Part shown: positions 58,565 through 64,000 of the stretch, in pieces | How positions within the stretch are numbered: position 1 is the first letter of the stretch | Layout of the letters: the number at the start of each line of letters is the position of its first letter | DNA from: Geothrix sp. | GTDB taxonomy: Bacteria > Acidobacteriota > Holophagae > Holophagales > Holophagaceae | DNA length: 64,000 bases | NCBI GenBank assembly: GCA_030681515.1 | Contig: JAUXSE010000024.1 | Location: forward strand, 1-64,000 | Reading direction: 5' to 3' | The notes under the pieces: generated by a model | The model's database searches: none | What the model was told of the DNA's origin: nothing | What the model saw: only the letters and a program-made list of their open reading frames with translations | Position numbers and translations under genes: made by a program

Positions 58565-59023
58565 TCACCACTCGCGGTAGGGGATGCCGTTCATGCCCGT
58601 GCCCTGGGAGAGGCTGTAGACATCGTAGACATGGGTTCCGCCCCAACTGGTGCTGTTGGCGTCATCGTTGGTGTTTCGCAAACCCCACTCGGCCTTGCCC
58701 GTGAGGGGATCCACCGGGATGCGGCGGAGGAACCGGATCTTGCGGCTGGCGGAACCCGTCGCGGGCGCGCCCTCCACGAGGAGCTCCAGGCTTTCCGGGT
58801 AGAAGTTCGCATCGGCGGGCGGGGCCTTGATCTTCTGCTGCTCGGCCTGTTTCTTGTAGTCATCAATGGCGGTCCGCATCTCGCGCAGGGAGCGCCGGAG
58901 TTCCAGCTCCTGCTGCCGCTTGAGTCCGTTGCGGGCCAGGGGGATCACCGCGGAGGCCAGGATCATCAGCACCGTGGCCGTGACCACCAGCTCCAGCAGG
59001 GTGAAACCGCCCTGGCGCTTCAC
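58565..59023 (-). CDS. Type IV pilin-like / GspG-type pseudopilin
   Basis: The 152-residue protein has a prepilin leader VKRQGG cleaved before FTLLELVVTATVLMILASAV, then a helix (LRRSLREMRTAIDDYKKQAE) and a C-terminal part with RRIPVDPLTGKAEWGLR as in GspG major pseudopilins. It starts at GTG overlapping the pilQ stop (GTGA). Position after pilMNOPQ suggests a minor pilin, although GspG-type C-terminal segments are also found in type II secretion. Confidence 0.88.
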   Translation of the reverse strand: MKRQGGFTLLELVVTATVLMILASAVIPLARNGLKRQQELELRRSLREMRTAIDDYKKQAEQQKIKAPPADANFYPESLELLVEGAPATGSASRKIRFLRRIPVDPLTGKAEWGLRNTNDDANSTSWGGTHVYDVYSLSQGTGMNGIPYREW

Positions 59024-61317
59024 TGCACCGTCACGAGGGCGTTGGACCACCGCCCGGAGATGGGGGCGGTGCCCACGAGGAACTGCCCGCTCTGGATGAG
59101 CACGGGGGCATTGCCGGGGGTGAGTCCTTCCAGCTCCAGGGTGACGAAGGGGCCACTGTCCAGGCCCGCGGGATTGCGCTTGAAGACCAGCTTCAGCAGC
59201 CCGTCCTTGCCCGGGAACTGCTCCAGGCTGCCGGACTCGCCCGTGATGAAGTCCCCCGGCGTGACGGACTGGAGGCGGAGCCCCGGCGGCAGGCGCAGTT
59301 CGAGCGTTCCGGAACTGAGGCCCTTGCCCCCGCTCACGCTCAGGTTGATGCGGAGGCGTTCTCCGGCCTTGATCTCCGCCGCCACGGGCGACATGAAGAA
59401 CACCAGATCCGAAGGGGCCGGGGGCGGTTCCGGGGCCGCGCCGGGCTTTTTCTCCTGGATGGCTTCCGAGGGCGGAACCGGGGGCGGAACGGGGGCCGCC
59501 GCCGCGGGACCGTTGCCGGTTCCGGGCTTGGCCGGCGCGGCGGGTTGCGGGGTGGGAACGGCCGGAGCCGGGGGGGCCGGCTGGGCGTTCTTCGTGGCCT
59601 TGGGCGTGAAGGGACCGGACCTGGCGGTGGCATCGTCCGGGTTGAAGGGAGCCAGGTCCTGCTCCGAAAGCACGGGCTTGCGCACCAGCACCGCGCGGAT
59701 GGTGAGGATCACATCCGTCTTGGCCTTGCTGTTGCGCGTGTTGCCAAGCAGTCGTCCGATGAACGGGATATCAGCCAGTCCCCAGATCCCCTGGAGGCTC
59801 CTCTGCTCCTCATCCTTCAGCAGGCCGCCGAAGATGGCCGTTTCACCATCATGCAGCCGGGCCGAGGTGATGATCTCCCGCTTCCCGAGGTCGGGGCGCC
59901 CCGGAGTCGAGCCAGACTTCAGGGTGGTGACGAGGCTGTTGATCTTGAGCGTGATCTCCCCGTTGTGGTGGACGCGTGGCTCCACCTTGATCTTCACGCC
60001 GACGTCCTCGTAGGAGAACGAGGTCTGGCCGACGCCGCCCAGCAGCGAGGAGGTGCTGGCGGCGCCGGTGGTCCCGCTGGTTGGCAGGGAAAGCTGGCTT
60101 TGGGTGGTGGAGATCTTTTCGCCGATGTTCACTTCGCCGGTCTCCCCTGAGACCACGCGGACATTGGGGCTGGCCACCAGCCGGGCGTCGCCGTTGCTCT
60201 TCAGGAAATCCAGGGCCAGGTTGGGGAACAGCACGCGGATATCGGCGGTGGTGATCCGGGTGAAGCCGGAATTGGTGTTCAGGCCCGACGTGTTGTTCAC
60301 CGTGGTGGCCCCCACGCGGAAGGTGCCGGAGGTATCGGAGGCATTGATGACCGGCAGCAGCCCCACCTGCTCCAGGCTGTTCTCGGTGACCTCCATGAGT
60401 TCGAGGTAGACCATGACCTCGGCCTTGGCCTTGTCCAGGTTGCGGATCACCTGGTCCACGATGGCGAGTTCCAGCGGCTTGGCCTTCACGATGATGGCGT
60501 TGATGCGCTTGTCGGTGAACACGCGGAGCTGGGGGTTGATGGTGGTGAGGATGGAACGCACCGGATCCGGCTCGGCGAAGGACAGGTAGTAGGTCTTGAT
60601 GATCTGATTCTCGTACAGTTCCCGGTTCTGGGGCGTGGCCTTGAAGACCATGATGGTGTTCGTGTCAATCACCTTGTAGAACAGCTCGTTCTGGAGCATC
60701 AGCGTGTCCAGCACCCGCTGGAAGGGCAGCCCGCGCAGGTCAATGGAGACGCTCTGATCCTGGAAGGAACTGTGGGGGATGATGTTCACCCCCGAGGCGC
60801 GGCTGAGGGTCGCGAGGATCTCCCGCAGGCTGGTCTTGCGGCTGAAGTTCAGATCAATGCCCTCAATGGACCGCGGGTTCAGCTGGACGGCGTTCACGGC
60901 GTCGGCCTTGACCTTCATGGCCTCGATGTCATCCACGGCCTCGGCCTCGGCCCTCTCCCGGGCGGCCTTCTGTTCAAGCCGGATCAGCCATTCCTGGGCG
61001 ATCTGGTTGTCGGGATCCAGCACGATGGCCTTGCGGACCTCCGTGAGCACCGTGTCGCTGAAGCCCCGCTGGTCGGCGTGGCGGGCGAGCGACAGGTGCG
61101 ATTCCGCGGCCCGCTGGGAGGCGCGCTTGATGCCGATCCTCGCCTTCGTGTTGGTGGGATCGCCGCGGAGAACCCTCCGGTACTCGACGACGGCCTCGTC
61201 GAAGCGGCCCTCGTCGAAGGCCCTGTTGGCCTTGTGGAGGCTGCATCCGAGGGCCAGCAGCAGAATCACGGCGGCCATCAGGGGCTTGCGGAGCGGGGCG
61301 AAGGAGGGAATCGGCAT
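59020..61317 (-). CDS. pilQ: PilQ-like secretin with N-terminal TPR-like region and C-terminal cohesin-type domain
   Basis: About 765 residues from the ATG before PIPSFAPLRK. A lipobox (LLLALGC) is followed by TPR-like repeats (AFDEGRFDEAVVEYRRVLRG, about 30-125), secretin N0/N1 domains (about 150-320), the secretin C-domain (about 370-560; VEPRVHHNGEITLKINSLVT, IFGGLLKDEEQRS, IPFIGRLLGN) and a Pro-rich linker (APPAPAVPTPQPAAPAKPG) leading to a cohesin-like domain (about 630-765; LRINLSVSGGKGLSSGTLEL). The secretin forms the outer-membrane pilus pore. The cohesin-like tail is not part of classical PilQ. Confidence 0.85.
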   Translation of the reverse strand: MPIPSFAPLRKPLMAAVILLLALGCSLHKANRAFDEGRFDEAVVEYRRVLRGDPTNTKARIGIKRASQRAAESHLSLARHADQRGFSDTVLTEVRKAIVLDPDNQIAQEWLIRLEQKAARERAEAEAVDDIEAMKVKADAVNAVQLNPRSIEGIDLNFSRKTSLREILATLSRASGVNIIPHSSFQDQSVSIDLRGLPFQRVLDTLMLQNELFYKVIDTNTIMVFKATPQNRELYENQIIKTYYLSFAEPDPVRSILTTINPQLRVFTDKRINAIIVKAKPLELAIVDQVIRNLDKAKAEVMVYLELMEVTENSLEQVGLLPVINASDTSGTFRVGATTVNNTSGLNTNSGFTRITTADIRVLFPNLALDFLKSNGDARLVASPNVRVVSGETGEVNIGEKISTTQSQLSLPTSGTTGAASTSSLLGGVGQTSFSYEDVGVKIKVEPRVHHNGEITLKINSLVTTLKSGSTPGRPDLGKREIITSARLHDGETAIFGGLLKDEEQRSLQGIWGLADIPFIGRLLGNTRNSKAKTDVILTIRAVLVRKPVLSEQDLAPFNPDDATARSGPFTPKATKNAQPAPPAPAVPTPQPAAPAKPGTGNGPAAAAPVPPPVPPSEAIQEKKPGAAPEPPPAPSDLVFFMSPVAAEIKAGERLRINLSVSGGKGLSSGTLELRLPPGLRLQSVTPGDFITGESGSLEQFPGKDGLLKLVFKRNPAGLDSGPFVTLELEGLTPGNAPVLIQSGQFLVGTAPISGRWSNALVTVQ

Positions 61318-61334
61318 CGGGGGCATCCTTCGGA

Positions 61335-61982
61335 TCAGAATTGGTTCACGGTCGCGCCACCGGAGGCTTCGCGGGCCTCCAGGACCAGCCGCAGGTCCGG
61401 ATACTTGGTGTTCTGGAATTCGGCGCGGGTGTCGAGGATGGACATGAGCTTCCACCGTTCTTTCAGGATCGTCCCCTGGACGAGGGTGACGGGCTCCTCG
61501 CCCTTCATGAACGCGCCCACGGTGCCTGAAGGACTGCCCTTGAAGAACCCCAGGTAGCGGAGATCCTGGGGCCGGCCCGAGAACTCGGCGGCCTTCTCTT
61601 GGGCGAGACGCTGCTGTTCCAGCTCCTCGGGGGTTGGCGGCGGAGGGGGGGGAGGTGGCACGACCTTCACGATCGGCGGCGGCGGGGCCTCGAACATGAA
61701 CAGGTCGCGCTGCACCTTGGCGCTGGGCGGAAGTTCGCCCGCCTTGTCCAGGGCGGCCAGATCCGGCAGGCGGCGAAGCCCCTGAAGCTGCCGGGGATCG
61801 AGGCTGGAGCCGGTCCCGGCGGAGGCCGCGCGGCGCGCCTTGGGGGCATCGGGGGCGAAGAAGGTGTAGAGGGCGTAGCCCAGGATGAGGGCGAAGGCCG
61901 CGAGGGCGAGCTGGGTCTTGCGGTTGGCGCGCAACTCCTGGCGCATGGCCTGGAAGTCGAACCCGCGGGAGGATGGGTTCAT
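61335..61982 (-). CDS. pilP: Type IV pilus assembly protein PilP
   Basis: The 215-residue protein has one transmembrane helix (LALAAFALILGYALYTFFAP), a Pro-rich linker (PPPPPPPPTPEE) and a C-terminal beta domain (LRYLGFFKGSPSGTVGAFMK, LVQGTILKERWKLMSI) like PilP. It links PilNO to the secretin. It overlaps pilO by four bases. Confidence 0.85.
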   Translation of the reverse strand: MNPSSRGFDFQAMRQELRANRKTQLALAAFALILGYALYTFFAPDAPKARRAASAGTGSSLDPRQLQGLRRLPDLAALDKAGELPPSAKVQRDLFMFEAPPPPIVKVVPPPPPPPPTPEELEQQRLAQEKAAEFSGRPQDLRYLGFFKGSPSGTVGAFMKGEEPVTLVQGTILKERWKLMSILDTRAEFQNTKYPDLRLVLEAREASGGATVNQF

Positions 61983-62560
61983 GACTCGCCCTCCTCGGGC
62001 TCGGGGGCGCTGGCCTTGCGGAAGGCCCGGAGCACGATGTTGAGGCGGGCGCCTTCGGGGCCCTCCTCCAGGCGGCCATCGCGCACGGCGAAGGGCAGCC
62101 CGGATCCTTCCAGGTCAAGCATGAAGGCCTTGTGGTTGGCGTAGATTCCCAGAGCGACGAATTCCACTTCGACGGCTTCCAGATCCGTGCCGCGGGCGCC
62201 TTCGCGGCTGGGCAGGCCGTACTTCACGGTCTGCAAGCGGAGCCCATGTTTCTGGGATAGTTCATGGAGGGTCTTGCTGAGGCTCCACTGGAGTTCGCCC
62301 GCGGACCCCCGGGGCAGCCTCGCCTCCAGCTCGGCCAGGGTGTCGCGGCCCCGCCGGATGCGGTCGTCGAGCTGCTGGAGCTCCTGGAGCCGCTGCACCT
62401 GCTGGTTGCGGTTCAACTCGGCTTCGCGCCTGGCCTTCAGCTTCTGGGAAAGCTGCTGGGAGGCGTCCGGAAGCAGGAAGGTGGCCACGCCAAGGCCGAG
62501 GATCAATCCCAGGGCGCCCAGGCCCAGGCGGAGGCGGCTGGCGTGGAGGGCACTGATCAT
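61979..62560 (-). CDS. pilO: Type IV pilus assembly protein PilO
   Basis: The 193-residue inner-membrane protein has an N-terminal helix (LGLGALGLILGLGVATFLLP), a coiled coil (RREAELNRNQQVQRLQELQQ) and a ferredoxin-like C-terminal domain (LQTVKYGLPSREG, VEVEFVALGIYANHKAFMLD). PilO pairs with PilN to align the motor with the secretin. It overlaps pilN and pilP by four bases. Confidence 0.87.
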   Translation of the reverse strand: MISALHASRLRLGLGALGLILGLGVATFLLPDASQQLSQKLKARREAELNRNQQVQRLQELQQLDDRIRRGRDTLAELEARLPRGSAGELQWSLSKTLHELSQKHGLRLQTVKYGLPSREGARGTDLEAVEVEFVALGIYANHKAFMLDLEGSGLPFAVRDGRLEEGPEGARLNIVLRAFRKASAPEPEEGES

Positions 62561-63408
62561 CGGGGATTCCTCGCGTCGCGCAGATTGGGCCGGAGCCGGC
62601 CTGGGGTCCGGCGATTCCCGCCCTCTTCGCGGCCCGGGGGCGCGGGACGGGATTGGATCCCCTCGGGAGCACCCGGAATCAGCGCGGGCGCGGGGCGGAG
62701 GGGGGGCGGGGCGAGGGGCGAGGGGCCGCCGGCCGGCGCGGGCCCCCGGACCTGGGCTGGCGCGGGGGGCGCCGGGGCCGCGATCCGTGCGGGAAGGGCC
62801 ACGGGAGCGCCGGGTTTCAGGGTCTTCGCCTGGAAGGGCGGCGGGATGGGCGCGGCGGGCAGGCTGATTTCGAAATCCCAGCCGCCCCCGGCGCGTTCGG
62901 ATTCCCGTTCAAGCACGATCTGGGCGAACACTGGAGCCGCGCGAAGGGCGTCCACGAAGGCGGCTTCCGCCTGCCGGGTGCGGGCTTCGCCCTTGAGCTT
63001 GATCACGACCTGCTGGCCGCTGCTCCGGACCCGCTGCAGCGCCTTCAGGCGCATATCGGGCACCATGCACTGTTCCAGCTCGGCGGCGAGGCGCGACCAG
63101 GGCAGGCTCCGCTCCTGGAGGATCCGTTCCGCCAGCTTCCATCGGGCCTGTTCCCGCGTGGCGTCCATGTCCTGCAGGGAGGCCTGGATGGTCTGCTCCT
63201 GCCGGGCGGCCCGCCGGGTCTCCTCCGTGAGGCTGACGGCATCGCGCCCCGCGCGGTTGGCCTGGTGGTAGGCCCGCCAGGTGAAGCCGAGGGCTCCCAG
63301 GAGGAAGGCCATCCCCAGTCCGAGCGCGGCCCAGCCGAGAAGGGAATGGTTTTGCCGCCAGAGGCTCGGGCGCGGGGCCAGATTGAGAAGGAGGACCGGG
63401 ACGGCCAT
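62557..63408 (-). CDS. pilN: Type IV pilus assembly protein PilN, long C-terminal extension
   Basis: The 283-residue protein begins VPVLLLNLAPRPSLWRQNHS, the PilN tail that binds PilM, then one transmembrane helix, a coiled coil and a ferredoxin-like domain (LPWSRLAAELEQCMVPDMRL, VVIKLKGEARTRQAEAAFVD). The last 85 residues are a Pro/Ala-rich low-complexity tail (PAPPAPAQVRGPAPAGG), which classical PilN lacks. The start overlaps pilM's stop (ATGA). Confidence 0.85.
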   Translation of the reverse strand: MAVPVLLLNLAPRPSLWRQNHSLLGWAALGLGMAFLLGALGFTWRAYHQANRAGRDAVSLTEETRRAARQEQTIQASLQDMDATREQARWKLAERILQERSLPWSRLAAELEQCMVPDMRLKALQRVRSSGQQVVIKLKGEARTRQAEAAFVDALRAAPVFAQIVLERESERAGGGWDFEISLPAAPIPPPFQAKTLKPGAPVALPARIAAPAPPAPAQVRGPAPAGGPSPLAPPPLRPAPALIPGAPEGIQSRPAPPGREEGGNRRTPGRLRPNLRDARNPR

Positions 63409-64000
63409 CAGCGGGCCTCGCCGAGGGCAAACCGGTCTTCGAGGATGCGCGAAGGCAGGCCGCTTTCCGGCCAGGCCGGGGCGCCCCATACGAAAATCTG
63501 CTGAGGGGGGCGCGATTCGCGCTGAAGGAAGGCGGCGCTGGGCGCGATGCGCTCCTCGTTCCACCCCAGGGGATCCAGCGGCTCCGACCACTGGCGCAGC
63601 AGGCAGAGCGTGCGGCCCCAGGCCACGAGGGTGCCGGCGTAGCGCCCGTCCCCGGCCGGGCTCAGGGACAGCAGCAGGCCGGGCATATCGAGGGCCGGGG
63701 CCAGCAGGTTGTAGAGGTGCAGCCACCGCGGGGTGAGGCCATGGAGGGTGCGGTCCAGGCGCAGGCCGAGCTGGAGCAGGGATTCCCGAAAGTCCTCGCG
63801 GATGCCCGCCGCCAGCCAGGTTCCCGGTTCCACCTCCAGGGCCTGGACGAAGTGGGGAGCCTCCAGCGCCAGGGACTGGGCGAACCGCCAACGGAAGAAG
63901 GCCTCCTGCGCTTCGGCGCCCTTGGGGAGTTCGATCAGATCCCGGAGGAGGACGGAGGGCGCCCAGAGGTCATCAATCACCCAGCGGGTGGGGCCCTGGG
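63408..64000 (-). CDS. pilM: PilM-like actin-fold pilus protein, truncated by the window edge
   Basis: The C-terminal 197 residues lie in the window and the frame continues beyond base 64000. Visible parts (VIDDLWAPSVLLRDLIELPK, FRESLLQLGLRLDRTLHGLT, LLLSLSPAGDGRYAGTLVAW) fit an actin-like PilM that recruits PilN at the cytoplasmic membrane. The position just before pilN supports this. A GTG at 63980 is internal. Confidence 0.75.
   Translation of the reverse strand, partial: QGPTRWVIDDLWAPSVLLRDLIELPKGAEAQEAFFRWRFAQSLALEAPHFVQALEVEPGTWLAAGIREDFRESLLQLGLRLDRTLHGLTPRWLHLYNLLAPALDMPGLLLSLSPAGDGRYAGTLVAWGRTLCLLRQWSEPLDPLGWNEERIAPSAAFLQRESRPPQQIFVWGAPAWPESGLPSRILEDRFALGEAR

Overview
This is a GC-rich, densely packed bacterial chromosome segment. 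A Gram-negative envelope is indicated by lipid A synthesis (lpxK), a PilQ-type secretin, Tat export and flagellar rod genes. Together with the Ig-plus-NHL-repeat lipoprotein, an AcnB-like aconitase, a fused LivM-LivG transporter subunit and heptameric intergenic repeats, this looks most like an Acidobacteriota of the Holophagae/Geothrix type. That taxonomic call is inference from gene content, not from a marker gene.

Layout. 1-2.7 kb: lysine 6-transaminase divergent from moaE, then a small lipoprotein. 2.7-7.7 kb: a SOS-type mutasome cassette (imuB-like, then dnaE2) that has a DUF4160 gene and a DUF2442/XRE gene embedded between its two polymerase genes. 7.7-12.4 kb: a coiled-coil membrane protein, a YgjP-type metallopeptidase, CvfB, HutD, a SPOR-NlpC/P60 lipoprotein and a cold-shock gene. 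12.4-15.2 kb: flgF-flgG-flgA and a DUF1292 gene. 15.3-20.9 kb: hicBA toxin-antitoxin, an AcnB-like aconitase lacking the HEAT domain, a striking fusion of a cytoplasmic YkuD domain with a Mur ligase, and mazG. 20.9-29.3 kb: NHL lipoprotein, a decayed dcu transporter fragment, fused aroDE, then an overlapping operon of a degenerate enhancer-binding-type response regulator, MoxR, a RodZ-like protein and a protein of unknown function.

29.4-36.9 kb is an accessory island beside tRNA-Gly(CCC). It is visibly less GC-rich at its left part and holds a truncated radC, a HEPN-like gene, a 56-codon gene resembling the N-terminus of a reverse transcriptase, and a type I restriction-modification operon (hsdR, hsdM, a JAMM-domain gene, hsdS) with overlapping stop/start codons throughout. 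37-42.2 kb: a branched-chain amino acid ABC transporter (livF, livMG, livH, substrate-binding protein) with a MITE-like element inserted exactly between livMG and livF. 42.3-47.5 kb: lpxK, a free methionine sulfoxide reductase, a CRP-FHA protein, two small genes and etfBA. 47.6-57.7 kb: murG, tatC/tatA, an AtuA-like small protein, ugd, a tolQ-like channel, a polysaccharide deacetylase, yaaA, a DUF309 gene, nadB, a SHOCT-tailed protein, tsaC and a NUDIX-like fragment. 57.8-64 kb: rpsO, tRNA-Leu(CAG), a pseudopilin and pilQ-P-O-N-M, with pilM running off the right edge.

Functional threads: cell-wall synthesis and probably muropeptide recycling (YkuD-Mur fusion, murG, NlpC/P60, RodZ-like); motility and type IV pili; induced mutagenesis; and defence. 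The most unusual items are the YkuD-Mur ligase fusion, the DUF4160/DUF2442-XRE pair inside the mutasome cassette, the composite restriction island, and the TA-flanked MITE whose pre-insertion sequence can be reconstructed.
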